Shown: piece after piece, positions 28,719 to 41,997 of the stretch
Numbering within the stretch: position 1 is the first letter of the stretch
Layout of the letters: the number at the start of each line of letters is the position of its first letter
Source: Aspidiotus rigidus
Taxonomy: Eukaryota > Arthropoda > Insecta > Hemiptera > Diaspididae
DNA: 64,000 nucleotides
Assembly: GCA_035079385.1 (NCBI GenBank)
Contig: JAVHKY010000025.1
Location: forward strand, 21,118,501-21,182,500
Direction of reading: 5' to 3'
Made by a program: the position numbers and the translations under genes
Notes under the pieces: generated by a model
Seen by the model: only the letters and a program-made list of their open reading frames with translations
Database searches by the model: none
What the model was told of the DNA's origin: nothing

Positions 28719-31371
28719 GATGAATTTACAGAGAAACGGAACCAGTATCAAAAGGCAAAAGACATTACCTTGCCAATGACCTACGATTGAGAGTAAATCG
28801 TATGAGGTAAGATGTCTGTGCTGAGATATCCACAATGAAGAATATTTTTGAAAGTGACAATATTTTATGTGATTATGGAGTAACCTTTGCTCCATACGAC
28901 AGAAAAAAAAATTTTTGTACTGTACTCGTTTACTAGGTAGTTACTCGTACACGTAGTTTGGATACTTAATTGGATGGGTGAAACTACCACTTCTATTAAA
29001 AAAAAAAAGACAATTTCCCATCAAAGAAGCATCAAATCTAGTCGTTTGGAGACAAGTGACGATAACACGTTATTCTCAACAGTTATAGCCTTAGATACAC
29101 GTTTGGACATATGCCCGTACACCAACATAAAAACAGACTCTAGCTTAGTATGTGCGACAAATGCTATAGTGTACTTATTGCTGTAGAAGGAAATGAATGT
29201 GTAGCTCTTCACTTTTGCCCATTAAGGAGTATATTATAAGAGGACCCTATTGTCCTCTTGAACAATTTATTTCTCACTACATACATTACTCGAAGTTTTT
29301 CCCTCTGGCAACGTATCCATATCCTTATACTGAACTCTATGTATCAATATTTGAAATTATAATGATTATTGTAGGGTTTCCTTTCTTGACAGCATAATAC
29401 TCCTTCCTCGGAAGAGAATACTTCTCCGTAATACGGAGGCGCGATTTATGCGAATGCAGCATATCGCGTACGGCGTATAAAAATGTGATAAAAGGCTGGT
29501 ACGAAGCAAAAAAAGAAGAAGAAAAAAAAAAAAAAACAGGAGTAATACCAAGCAAGTTTACATAGAATGGAGGCGAGAAAACAGGACATCAGAAATTGTA
29601 ACTATTCAATTACGTATACGGTCGTTCGTGTATATTTCTCAGCGGCACCATTTGCTGGTTTCACGAGAATCACGCGTCCGCGTAAATTCCCATAATATTA
29701 TGTTTTTTCATAGCATAGGCTATTCTTCTTCTCTTCTCTCTTTCGGCTCTACTTCTTTTCTGCATACATTGTACCCATTACTTAAACGGATTAAAAAAAG
29801 AAAAAACAATCGTTACGAAATTTCGTAGTTTTTTTTCCCCCTCTCTCGACGATTGTCTCATCACCGCGAAATGTGGTGCAGTAGAAACAGTGCCAGCTGG
29901 TTCTCGTGTAATTTCGACTCGTAGAACATTTACCACAATTCTTTTGGTTGGAATTTCGTAGAAACAACCACTCTAATGCAATCGATTAGGAAAAATTTTT
30001 GTATTTCGCTATTATATTATTGCCCGATAGCACCGCATCGATATTACGTCGAATGCACAACGATGTAGTCGGTGGAGTATATTGTGCATTGCTTCGCACA
30101 GAGTCCGCGAAATAGGATTTTCTAAAAACCACGGGATACCAATACACGAACGATGTTGAAAATGAAATAATTACCAGTACGTGTACATTAAGCCGAGCCG
30201 TAAATCTCGATTAATTTCAGGCATAGATGAGTTATTTTTATAGATTAGTACTCATCTTTCGTAACGGTGCATCGAGAGCAAATATTTGATTAAAATCCGT
30301 AAACATTCAAACTGGCGCGTTAAAATTGCCAAAAAAGGTTAGTTAGTTTCCTGCTGTCCCAGCCGAAACAGTTGGAGATCGTAATTATTTGTATTTCCGT
30401 GAAAGTAACTGCCGAACGCGAAATATTCCGGCTGAATAATCACGTATCCCGGTGATGGCACGAAAGCCCGAATGGTAGCACTTGATGAACATAGGGTATA
30501 ATGAAAAAGCGAAGAGTATTAACGTGCACAACGATCGACAGACAAGAAAGAGGCAAGTTTGGACGGTAAACCACTCCGACAAGAACTGAAACTTTGTGGA
30601 TAAATTTTGCTCGCATCGCAATTTCATTTCAAGATATTTCAATATATGATCTGTTTTACTATTTCGTCTTCAAATATGAAGACCTTTCAAAGGCTTTGGT
30701 ATTTTTTGGCACTCATCACGACAAGGAAAACAGAAAAAGATTGGTCAGAAATCATAAAAACTTTTATGAAGAAATAATTGAAATCACTGAAACAATGTAC
30801 GTAAAGGCATATTATCACGTATACATAAAGTAATCTAGTGCTTCGTTACTGTCATTGATTAATCATAACGATTTATTCTCACTAAAGTCGTTCACAAACG
30901 GGAACCACATCACCTTTGCGACCAGTGACGTCGGACTCCGATGATTCTGGCACCGAAAAAGGTATACCTACTAGTTTACCGCTCAACATTTCTTAATTCA
31001 TCATAATACTTCAAAATTGAGACCAGAGTACGTGATTTTTCACATTTGTAAAGTAGCCTTTTTTTGATATCACTGTTTTTTCAGGCAAAACGAAAGTCGC
31101 CAAATGACCCCTGTTGATCGCACATCCCCCGTCAAGGTTTGAAATTGTTCCTAAACAGATAGGCTCAAGACACGAGAGTATACATCCAGAAAATTGACTT
31201 TTAAATAGTACAAGACTTAATTTAAACTCAAGGGATAAGATGTCTGTATATTTGCAATCAAGGTTTTTTCAAGTGCACCTCTTCACCTTGTAAATATGAA
31301 GTTCGTCTTCCTCAAATCTTGGATCTTTTTGCTCGAGCTCACTAATTATTAAGAACAATCTCTCAACTCGT
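28719..31371. other. No recognisable feature
   Basis: AT-rich DNA with A/G-rich low complexity at about 29500-29536. ORFs are short and without recognisable motifs. One of these, 30594-30833, is charged and open for 79 codons but unassigned. Confidence 0.3.
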
Positions 31372-31825
31372 ATGATTCACTACAACGTTAGCAATCGCAA
31401 GAAGGCAAATTTTCCTGTGTACACAAAAGCGAAAATTGTAGAATTGCAAGCAGCAATGCTCATCGTGCAACACAATTTACCATTTTCGTTCATGGGTGAT
31501 CCAATTACATGGTTAAAATCTCGCGACTTAACGAAATTGGTTCAACGTAAATTGAGCTGTGGCCGTACAAAGTGCCGGGCAATTCTGAGGCAGAAAGAGT
31601 GAACAAGTGGATTAGTTGGATTTCAGGTTATCGATGGAAGAATTAGACAGGCAAAATAGTTCAGACGGTATTGTGTTTCCGGAACGTATGAAAGAACAGC
31701 ACAATTTGTCGAATCTTTGTCCGAATACAATTCAAGCGATTCTGAAGACGACCCGCATAAGGAGACCCATCATCGAACTCAGTTCAGCATGCAGATATTG
31801 GTTCAACATTAAACTGATCGAATAG
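31372..31825 (+). pseudogene. BED/hAT-related transposase-like fragment
   Basis: The frame 31372-31602 contains KIVELQAAMLIVQHNLPFSF, then a WLKSRDL stretch and KLSCGRTKCRAIL. The pattern A-x-x-x-x-x-HN-LPFS...L-LKS...KLxxxRTKxxAI is one I associate with the N-terminal part of hAT-related, zinc-finger-linked proteins in insect genomes, so this is a judgement from memory. The segment stops at 31602. A further open stretch (31616-31825) in another frame contains an acidic SSDSEDD-like run. No termini or target duplications were found. Confidence 0.4.
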
Positions 31826-32040
31826 TTATTTTTTTTTAATTTATACTTTATTAGAGAAAATGAATACTTCATGTGCGTATCGTTGTTCTGTATAATTTTG
31901 TTTTATTTATCCTATCAATAGTCAATACTCGTTAACATAAGTAATGGAACTTATGTAATAAATCAAGAATCACCTATCAACATCAGGGGTGAGAACTTCT
32001 ACAATTCCAATTACCCATAATTCAGTTCCAGTAATACAAC

Positions 32041-33664
32041 TCGCGCTCATCGTCTACTTCAAGAAACAATCAATAAAATACATGCTTGGCTTTCCCTCCT
32101 AGGATTCCGCATTTCTTACCCCAAAACCAAACTCATCATCTTCCAAAAACCACGCCAGGAAATCATTAAATTGCCTCAATTTTCACAACCGTCACTCTTG
32201 GATCCCGTATATCAAACTAACTAAATCAAAATGCATTCGAGCACTCAATGTCCTGAAATTCCTTTCCCACCCTGAAGAAGGTTGTAACCAAAAAATCCTT
32301 CTCCACCTTTACCAGAGCTTAATCCGATCCATCCTCGATTACGGGTCACCCATTTACGGTCTCGCGCCCCTCCCTCTCATTTAAAACTACTAGACAATAT
32401 CCAAAATTCTTCACTCAGAATAGCTACTGGAGCATTCCGAACCAGTCCTGCTGGAAACCTTTGTGCAGACACTGGCTTCCCCCCACTTCATTATCGACGC
32501 CTCGAACTGACAACCAACTTCCTCACAACTGTCCTACAATATCCGAAAATCCCCGTTCACCAACGCATATTCCCCCCTCACCACAACCGAAATGCTATGA
32601 CCAATCTACGTTCCAACATAGAACTCCAATTAGCACGCCCCTTCAAGTTCCATTGTCTTAACCACATCGTTCCCTCAACCCCTCCTTGGCTCTTTATTCC
32701 ACCCAAAATCAATCGTGACCTAAAACGCCTCCCTCGTCTTTCAACTTCTTCCGAAGAATACCAGGCACAGTTCAACAAAATTCTTAACAACTTTCACAAC
32801 CCTACACTGTGTTTCACCGATGGATCTAAACATCAAAACAAAACCGGCTTTGCATAGTCAATAGGTCACATCACAGTCTCTCACCCACACCGCAACAGTC
32901 TGCAACAGTCTTCACCACTGAATTACAAGCATTCTTTAGCTGTTTAGAACACATCCTCACCAGCCTAACCTCTCGTCTTCCTCTCAACCCATTCTTGGTC
33001 GTTTCCGTTTCATCACTTGACGCCATATCCAACCACACTTCCTCCCACCCACTCATAAGTCGTATAAACACTCTCATTGCCACCTTTCACACCATCCCCA
33101 TCCCATTATTCTTCATCTGGGTACCTGGTCACAACGAAAACATCGACAAAGCAGCTAAACTAGCAACCAATAACCCATCAGTTCTTCCCTCATGCTCAGA
33201 TCTCTCCAAACACATCAACAAATTCATCACCCAAGCATGGTTCACTCATTGGTCTGATCTCAAATCATACACAAACAAACTAGCCCAAAAATATTCCCAC
33301 CCCATGGGACTCTTAAAATCTGTCAACACGCAGACAAGAAATAGTCATCACCCGTCTCAGAATCGGCCACACCACACTCACTAACTCACTCACTCACACT
33401 CATCTCAGCTCTTATCTTATGCCTCTCTCGTGCCCTCATTGCGAATCCGAACACTCCCTATCCATTCAACACATCTCCTACCCCAACTTGCCCCAACTCC
33501 GTAATTCCTTATCCATCCCTCACAACCATATAGAGGCACTTTCAGACGACTTCCCCTCCATCCCCAACATATTCAACTTCTTACAACAAGCCAAACTTCC
33601 TCTCACGCATATAATCACGCAATCTCGCCGAGCTCATAGCCCTGAAGGCAGGCTGCTAGTAGCT

Positions 33665-33697
<33 letters not shown>
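32041..33697 (+). mobile_element. Jockey-like LINE, 5'-truncated, with 25-nt A tail
   Basis: In order, across several frames: LLGFRISYPKTKLIIFQK (RT), CIRALNVLKFLSHPEEGC, LLHLYQSLIRSILDYGSPIY, SSLRIATGAFRTSP, LHYRRLELTTNF (RT thumb), then RNase H (LCFTDGSKHQNKTGFA, FIWVPGHNENIDKAAKLA), a Cys/His knuckle (CPHCESEHSLSIQH) and a 3' UTR ending GTAGCTTGTAAATT plus 25 A (33673-33697). The RT palm with YxDD is missing, so this is a 5'-truncated insertion. Stops and frameshifts are numerous. It is the longest of the three Jockey-like copies here, and its 3' end matches that of the copy ending at 15812. Confidence 0.85.
32597..33384 (+). pseudogene. LINE RNase H region (broken)
   Basis: Frame 32597-32857 ends with HNPTLCFTDGSKHQNKTGFA, the first RNase H block with its catalytic Asp, then a stop at 32855-32857. 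The middle (TVSTTELQAFF-like sequence, Glu) is present only in shifted frames around 32890-32950. Frame 32995-33384 continues with SSLDAISNH (the TDS block altered to LDA) and FIWVPGHNENIDKAAKLA (last Asp). At least two frameshifts and loss of one catalytic residue make it inactive. Confidence 0.8.
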
Positions 33698-33830
33698 TTC
33701 AATGGATCATTCCATTTATTATCAATTTCCCAATTCAATTGAAAATTAATAGTTGCATCTGGCAACACTGTCCGAGGTATGTGATTTGCTTCACTTGATG
33801 GGAAAAATGTAAAAAATTAGTAAACTGGGC

Positions 33831-34327
33831 CAGGGCCGCATTAAGCTTTTTTGCGCTCTAGGCTATTTTTTTTGCGCCTTCACCTTCAACGCCTTTTTTA
33901 GACCAAAAAATCATATTTTTTGCCATAAGTCGCTAACTGTTCGTGATACGATGAAAAGCTCAACGGATTTGAATTCAGGGCGTCGAGACGCATCTAGTAG
34001 ATAACCTTGAACGCCTTTTATAGACCATTTTTCAAAAAAATCACTTTTTGACCATAAATTGCTAACCGTTCGAGATGAGACCGCGGCTTAGCAAAATCAC
34101 ATGAATGAAAGTTCTTCTCACTCGACTCCTCGCCCACCTTCTTTGAAAGTTCTCGCAAAATACAATAGAGAAGAATAGTTCTTACTTTTTAGATAGTATT
34201 ATTTTCTCGAACTCATTTCGTTTTTCGTCTCTTTGTTTCGATTTTTCTTCGTTTTCGTCGATTTTTTTTGACAGAATTTTGCGCCCTAGGCTATAGCCTT
34301 GTCAGCCTATGCCTTAATGCGGCCCTG
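33831..34327. mobile_element. hAT-type MITE, 497 bp, with target duplication
   Basis: The ends are CAGGGCCGCATTAAG and its reverse complement CTTAATGCGGCCCTG. AAACTGGGC (33822-33830) and AAACTGGC (34328-34335) flank it, an 8-bp target duplication with one extra G on the left. CAGGGCCGxxTTAA termini are common in hAT elements. The interior is non-coding and includes an internal duplication of roughly 65 bp (TTCAACGCC...TAGACC...GCTAACTGTTCG versus TTGAACGCC...TAGACC...GCTAACCGTTCG). Non-autonomous. Confidence 0.85.
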
Positions 34328-34335
34328 AAACTGGC

Positions 34336-37300
34336 TTTCGTAATCACGTCTCTTTGACCTTTTTCTCAGGTATAACTCCTTGAGGAGAAGCCAGTCGGAA
34401 ATTCGCGTCACGCTCACGTCACGATCTACTTCAGGGACCTGGAAAAGATTTCAAGCTTCCCACTTTGGTACTTGCATCCTTAGCTTCCATTTTACTAGAC
34501 TTAATATATTATACAGTAATTACATTATACTAGAAATTGGTCCAACGTTTTTCCTATGAGATTATAAAGTGAACATATCTTTCACTAGAATTTGGGCCCA
34601 GGCCGAGCACACCCTGGGCTTACCTTTTCTAGTAAAAGTTTTCTTTTTGTTTTGATTTTTTTGCAAATACTCGACGACATGACTAATCCAATGTTTTTTC
34701 TTAATGTGCGGCAATTTCTTTTTTTTCAATTTTGGTGAATTAAGATCTGTTTTTAAATTCTTTCTTCTGGCCGCTAGGCCCTATTCTGCGATTTGCGAAA
34801 GTACGAATCAAAAAAATTAAGGCTTCATCAACAAAGTTCAGGGAAGCAGGGAACACGTTTCATAGGATTCATATTTGGGGAAGATGGATGACTGCAAAAG
34901 AACCGTGATATCTTCAAAACATCACGTCACTATGGGATTTTTATTAGAGTGCAGAAAGGAAACTGCACTGTTCAAAAGAATTCTTCTTCCTCTTTTTTTG
35001 TCTGTCAAAATTTTTTCAAGTTCCCTTCCACATCAAATTTCTCTGGGCGAGGGCAGGAAACAGTTTCTCAAACCAGACAATTCAAGTTCCAGCTCTTTAA
35101 AAGTTCAGAGCTCGAAACTTTCCTTCCAACTTCCCTCCTGATATAGTATAGAGCTCAAAGGACGAAATTTTTCCAAGTTTTTAAAGTAAGTCACAGAAAC
35201 ATTACGCCGAAAAATATAGGGACAGCGGACGGAAAAAATTTACTGATGAACCATCATGAAATAATTACAGTACCACACAGAAATTTGAAGAAATCTCCAT
35301 AAAATAGGTTCACCGTCAAAATTTCATCTTACTCCCAGTCTGCATCCCTGAATTTACGTTCGTACAACTTAGTCAAGAATACTATCGCAGACTAGGCTAG
35401 ACAAACCTAATAAGGTCAAGAAGGATGTTGGTGCGGCGTACCCTCCTGCTACGTAGTCTAGTCAATTGTCTTCCTTTTCTTCTTCTACTGATGAATAATT
35501 TAGTACAACATAATTAATTTTATCCATAATCTTGAAGGCTAGCTTGGGGAAGGAGAAGGGTGCGTAGTCTCACTCCCCAGGCTGGCCCAAGAAACCAGGC
35601 CTTACTTAGCAAGACGAGAGTGAGCGCTACTCTATATTTCCTCGAAGCTTCTTGATGGAATTGGAAATCTCAATCTCTCAAGAATCACCCACTTGAGATT
35701 TTTCTAAACTTCGAGTTACGAGAAACCTCAGAAAATAATCTATAGAAAACCAACGCCTATAATTACAGTGTAAAGTACGAAACACTTTTGTCTTCTTCTC
35801 GATATTTACCTTTTTTTTTGTTTCTTCGTTTGTTGTCATCTTTGCAATAAATGTCGTCTTTGTTATATCGTCTTGCTCATACGATGCATAAACTTTACCG
35901 GTAAGTTATCATCGCGGTTTTTATACTTTCTCCTCATTATTAGTGTGAAATATATTCGAAGTTTGTTCACAATCGAGTGTCAATGTACGTACACATTATG
36001 TGGACTACGTTAATTCCGCAACAAAATGTGTGTACTAATAGGTTAACGCGAAAAAAAAAGTCATATTCTGCTTCCTGTTGATAATGGTTTAATAATTTTT
36101 ACGATACATTTGTACAAATACAGTAACATAACAGGTAGTGCGTTAATTTCTATTATATTGGTCGTTACGAAATAGGTACGTGTGTAAATCGATTATCGGG
36201 GACTAGTTCGGTGGTCCCATGATGCTGGAATTACGCTCGAAAGTTCGAGTTTATAATCGACATTTCCGAAGAAATTCAACATAGTACGAAAAAAGTTCGA
36301 TGATGCGACTCGTTAATACCTGACCTAATTATCAACATCATACGGAGCACTACCAGTTGCACTAAATTGTATACATAGAGCGGCAACATTTTAACACACA
36401 CTTAGATAGTTCAACATTGACTTATAATAAACCGTGGGATTTTAATTACTTAACAAAAATGATGGTACTACTAGATGCTCAGAGTGATCAGTCGATGACG
36501 ATAATTCCAATAATTATGCAAGAGATGTCAGCTTGTCAGGAAATTGTAAGTCGAACGAATTTTTGGACCATTCGCGCAATTCGTTATTGCATTAACCTAG
36601 TCAGAGCTGTCTAAACTATCTTATCGATAATTTCTGTGTTACACTCTAGTTGCTAAATTCCAGACGAGTTCAGTTCATCATTTTCTTGAGTTAATGAAAA
36701 TTGCGGTCAAAAGTATAAATACCTAATTTTCTCATTCCGCGGGGACGTAAAAATTCAGTCAAGGAATAGAACTTTGCTTCATGAAATTCGAGTTATCTTA
36801 CAACGATATGAAGAAAACGTATCGTAGGTTAAGCGTTGAAATTTCATACAATTCAGATTATGTGTATAAAATGAGAATTTGCTCGCTGATTAACCAAAAA
36901 TTTGTCTGTGTACGTATTGCTAGGTAGAAACGCTATCAAAATGAACAAGTAAAAAATGTTAATAGAAATTTTTTAGCTTGAACCATTCAATAAATTACAT
37001 ACAGCCTTAAAGCTTCTTCTGCACAGGTCAGTTATTACGTATAACTTCCGTCACATTTTTAATTGTGGTTCCGAGGTTCTGACCTACTTTCAAGAAGACT
37101 TAAAACAAGTTGACTTTCGAGGTACATGTTTGCAAGGAGGATCTGAAAAAATTCCTCCAACACCAATAAAATTATTTCAGAGAGAGCATGCTGTAAGTCA
37201 GTGGTGTACATACGATTTTGCACAATATCTTCCTCTAAGTAGAGCTATCACTAAAAAGAATTTAAAAAAAAAAAGGAAAAAATCCTCATCATGGTTATAA

Positions 37301-37720
37301 AATTTCCGTATCCCCCCCCCTCTTTTATCTACGCTACTGCTGTAAATAAGTGGAGAAAGACCTGTTTTGAGTTACATACGTGGCAACAGAGACTTGAGGA
37401 AATACCAATTATGTAGGTGGAATGGAATTGACTCAGAGGTACTTCATGCTAACTGCGAAGAATCGATTATTGAACCCTCTAAAAGAGGTCCTCTGTTCCC
37501 CTCTTACAATATAATTCAAATTCTGGCGGAGCCAAATAAGTAAAGATCATTTTCAATGTCGTTTTATAGTTGCTCGATCCCGCCATTAGTTAAGACAAAA
37601 TAATTTTAGATAGCGGATAAAGGCACAGTAGAGACACTAACTAGCTTGAACCTCCTTGTGACGTCATCAATATGCGTGATGTCTATAGCTTTCGGGGATT
37701 CACTCGCCCTCATTTCTGGT
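34336..37720. other. No gene recognised; one minisatellite-type copy
   Basis: No coding signature. Positions 35085-35180 contain GAGCTCGAAACTTTCC, CTCCTGATATAGTATAGAGCTC and TTTTTCCAAG, a diverged copy of the 53.9-kb repeat unit. A C-run lies at about 37312. Confidence 0.3.
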
Positions 37721-37724
37721 CTGG

Positions 37725-37965
37725 TATAATAAGCTAACTATCCTGGACCGAGTCGAGGATTCCTCGCAAATTTCATGGAAGGTGGGGGAGAGAGCGATCA
37801 ACTCAAACTTATTCTTGCAGATTTCCAATAGACAACCGGGTTGCTGGATGTCGATGAAGACGTCATTGAAAAAAGGAAACCCAGTCCCAAACTAGCGAAT
37901 TTTCGACAACGGATATAGGCACAGTGAAGACATCAACCAGCTCAAACCTCATTGTGACGTCTCTT
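37725..37965. repeat. Dispersed repeat, copy B
   Basis: Shares ordered words with 4805-5060: AATAAGCTAACTATCCTGGA, GCAGATTTCCAATAGAC, AAACTAGCGAATTTTCGAC, CGGATATAGGCACAG and CATTGTGACGTC. Just upstream (about 37615-37680) a partial extra copy of the right end (AGCGGATAAAGGCACAG...TTGTGACGTCATCA) occurs. The class of element is unknown. Confidence 0.6.
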
Positions 37966-40900
37966 TTGAAGTAGTATATTTCAGGATCTACAGTAGTTGC
38001 GAGTAAACTGAAAGTTAGGTCTAGTATAGCCTAGTAAGGAGAGCAACTCGGCCTCGCAGATTTCCAATAGTTGCCAAGTTTACAGCTAATAGAGCCTACT
38101 ATACTGCTATCGTAGATCTAGTTCAGGCCTAATATCGTCGTCTCTTGACATAAACCTCATAATTCGCAAACTTTATTTCTTCTACAAACCTTGTAACTCC
38201 ATTCTTTTTTTTTTTTTTTTTTTTTTTTGTACATATGAGACCTTGTAACTCTAATTTTGGAAATTTTACGTAAGAGGTCAAAAACTGTTCATTGCCGTGT
38301 GCAAAGAATGGAGAAAATTGGAGTCAAGAATTTTGTTTTCAACAATTTTTGTTATAACCATTAATCTTTCGATACGGGATTTGTGAGATGGAAAAAAATG
38401 GGGTTATTTGTATCCGAAGGCGACGGCATACCACATGCTCAGCCATAATGGGCCTACTTTAAAGTTCAATTTCAAACCCGGCTTTGCAGATTTCTGGATT
38501 GGGTCGAGGGTTCTACATTCCAAGTCCATCAAACGGGGGGGAGGGGTGCAATTCGGCCTTGCGGATTTCCATTAATGGAATGGGGTGGGGTGTCGCTAAA
38601 GACATTAAAAATGTGAAAATCCGTGAATAAAAAACAAAGCGAACTGCTTTCGACATGTTTTGTATGTTCGCTGATTTCTATCCCTAATTCCTGACTTTGC
38701 CTCCACAGACGTCCGGACTCCATCACTCCATCAGCCTCAGAGTACAAGACAAGTGCGGAAGGAAAGCAAGAGGTGTAGCAATTCTGTTGTCGTATTCTCG
38801 ATCCTGATGAACCTTGACCAAAACAGGGACTACTCTGATGACGTCATACGCTGAGAAATTGTGTACGCTATCCGAAAACATCATAAGATTGGGCAACAGT
38901 GCAGTGCGAGGGTAGATGATGATCGGAATCGTAACTTTCCCCTCTCTGATGAACTCAATTTTCGCGACTTCAAGTCACTACCTGATTCGGATCAACCTTG
39001 ACAGATACAGGGACCTTCTTGATGACGGCATAGGATGGACGAGTGCGCCATCTTGGAGAACTGAGAATTGCTGGGGGAATACTTAGATATGACTGAACGC
39101 GAAGAACAAGAAATTCGATAATTTGTTTATTGAAAATAACAAAAATCGGAAATAAAAGTCGCTTTACGAAGTACAAATCGGAGTAAATGTGACTGGCTTT
39201 CCCCATGAGATTAATGGTGGTTAATCTTACAGATATACGTCGCTCTCCTTTCCCAAACTGGTTTATCAATACAAGTATTGTATGCCCCACCTTTTTTCCT
39301 CTCCGTTTTCTACAGGTTTTTATAGGTAACTTTGAAAATCATTGTCATTCTCTCCGACTCCTGCTTCAAAAGCCAAATTCAATATAAGCGGCAAAAGCAA
39401 ATAAACATTCTTGCGACTCGAACCTTCATGAAAAATACCAAAAAATATACAGCTTTAGAAGAAAAAAAATGGTATTTTACTTTCTAGAAAACCATTCTAT
39501 GGAAACACAATTTTAGTCACTGTCCTGTTCAGATGCGGAGTAATATATTCTACTTGTATATAAACAAATACCCACGAATCGAAAATTTTACGGTCCGAAT
39601 GAATAAATTTGAAAACACACTAAAATTAGTTTCCTCTTTCGTGAACTTAAATTTTCGCCTTCACCCTATCACGCTCGTATTTAAAAACCAGTAACGGCAC
39701 TTCTGAATCTGTGGGTGTAATAAGAATTTCACCTCGTTGTCTGACGCACAGTTGACGTCAAAAACCCCGGATGAAACCTACATGGAACGGAACTGATGAA
39801 TAAGGCCAGCCGACCTTGCGAGAAAAGGAAGAAGCCTCTTGAAATATAGAAAAATTCCATAATCCACACACAAATATATCCTATACCGAATTCTGCGACG
39901 ATTTTTTTTTTCAGGTAAATTTTTCATAATAAACTACCAATGAATAACCCCAAGATAGATTCATACTTCCAACTTGTACACGATGATATTTAAAAAATAC
40001 CATAACGTCTACGTACAGCAGCACATACTTTGAAAAGGGAATTTCAATTACGAGAGAGTTCCGTGTACGAGAAAAAAAAGAGGAAAAAACATTTGTGCAT
40101 CGCGAACTTAATCAACATCTTTTTTCCCTCTTCATTTACCGCAACAGGATGATTTGTCGCGTGCGGTCCAGCAACCGAACACCGGCACCGCTTCTGTGTA
40201 CATCCAGAAAACGAGTAGGTAGTCATGACTTGTCTGCGTCCACGATGGATTTGGCAAGGTTACAAAATGGATATCGCCAACGAATTCGAAAATAAAATAA
40301 ATATGCATCGCGTTTATGTAATCGAATACAGAAAAAAAAAATAGATAAATAAAAAAACTGGTTCAAATGTCACACTAAACGCGAACCACACGTTATTTCT
40401 TACAAAATCGGAAGGTCATCAGTGTACACGTAAAGAGTACAAGTATGTACACATATTAATTAATTTGGAATAAAAGAAGAAGCGCCCGAATTTTTTCGGT
40501 TCAAATTATAAAAATTTTCATACTGTCTCGTATTTCGTAATTTTTAGAGAGAGAACGAGAAAGGGAATGCACGTCTTTTCAATACTTCTCTCTCTATCTC
40601 GGGTAAATTATATATGCCTACTATACATGACATCCATGGCTACATGTTTTTAATTAAGCTCATCAGTTTTACTAATTATGGAATTCTCCGAACTTTTTGA
40701 TCACAGTTTTGGGCGAATGGAGGGGGGTATACTGCGTCAATATCGCGTCTATGAGTGAATAACATTCCACAGACGTCACAAATAACGTTCGTGTTGTTCA
40801 CAATTTTTATAATGAAAATGATAAAGTTCCGTAATATGTTACTCGTCGTTTCCGCGTTGAAATTCCTAGTGGAATAAGAAAATTTTGTTGCTCGACATCA

Positions 40901-41764
40901 GGGAACACTCTCTAATGCCATCGAATAAAATTGTGTACTTTAACGACTTCATAAATCGATATCCGTGTTTCATATCAGTGAATTTTTCTCATCGCTCAGT
41001 ATAAAGCCTTGAAACAAAGCAATTTAGTCCTCTAAAAGGATGAGAGACCAAGGTGGAAATTTTCTTTAGAACAGCCATTGTCATCAGATACCTTCGATTC
41101 AGAACTAAATTTTTTCAGTTTGAATGATAAGATATTTTTGAAAGAATCGAACACAAGAATTTCTGTAATCTGATTTGTAGGGCAGAGAAAAAATTGACCA
41201 CCAAAGGAGTACTAATGCTCTCCACTCAATTTGAAAAACGAAAATTTTGTTTATGAATATACGAGTAAAGAGGTATTTTTGGTTGAACGACGATTACGAT
41301 GTTATCAAAAAATAAAAAAGAAGTTGGCGACAAATTAAATTATGTAGAATATGAATCATGAAAAATCTCGTCAGCTGGTTGAATCACCGGCCCCGTCAAT
41401 GAGTAAGAGAGAACTGATCGACCATGACGACGAGAATGCCTATAAATTAGGGTAAGGTTAACAAAAAGTCAACTATCTTTCCTTACTTCTTTCAAACCTT
41501 CAATTGATGTACAGTAGTTCAATACTGGATGAAATTTAATAGCGACACGGAGGCGATGTTTCTCAAGTGCTTACTTTATCACGCACACACCGACACAAGG
41601 GTCCTGCTCCTAGGGCAGCATCAACGGCTATGTGGAAGGAAATTTCGTCCTGCTCGGAGGAGAATTTTAGGTGAGAAAGAAAAACCGGATCTTGACCTAA
41701 TCTACTCGAAATACTTGCCAGCTAACTGCAACGGTGGAACAATGAATGAGACGATCAAACGAGA
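37966..41764. other. No gene recognised; low complexity and minor repeats
   Basis: A poly(T) run of about 25 lies at 38203-38228. Two related blocks near 38800-38870 and 38985-39040 share (C)AACCTTGAC...ACAGGGAC and TGATGACG. Otherwise there is no supportable feature. An ORF at 41529-41743 just upstream of the next PLE has no recognisable motif. Confidence 0.3.
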
Positions 41765-41983
41765 TTGAACCTTGTGGTCCATTCGAGACTCTCCGGTATG
41801 TTCCTCCCTCTTGAGTTTGATTACTTTATGCGGGACGTCAATTTAAAGTGTCGGAAGTTTGAGGTGAAGTTGAGGGAGAAGAAAAATAAGAAGTTGTCCT
41901 CTCTAATGAAGGTTAATGGTCATGTGGTTGAGGAAGGGTCGAGTGATGGTGTTGACGTTCATAAATTCCATCCCCCCTCATAA
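41765..41983 (+). pseudogene. Probable PLE N-terminal region
   Basis: A 72-aa frame with FDYFMRDVNLKCRKFEVKLR followed by EKKNKKLSSL, a basic, coiled-coil-like stretch of the sort found before the RT of PLEs. It ends just before the RT frame opens (ALLEKGLKFSL), which is one frame away, so a short frameshift near 41975-41983 separates them. The assignment rests on position and composition rather than a firm motif. Confidence 0.45.
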
Positions 41984-41997
41984 ATAATAGTCAGGTA

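Noticed and set aside
38800..38870. Further hammerhead candidate (CTGATGA near 38803)
   Set aside because: CCTGATGAACC is not followed by a stem II plus GAAA at the needed spacing.
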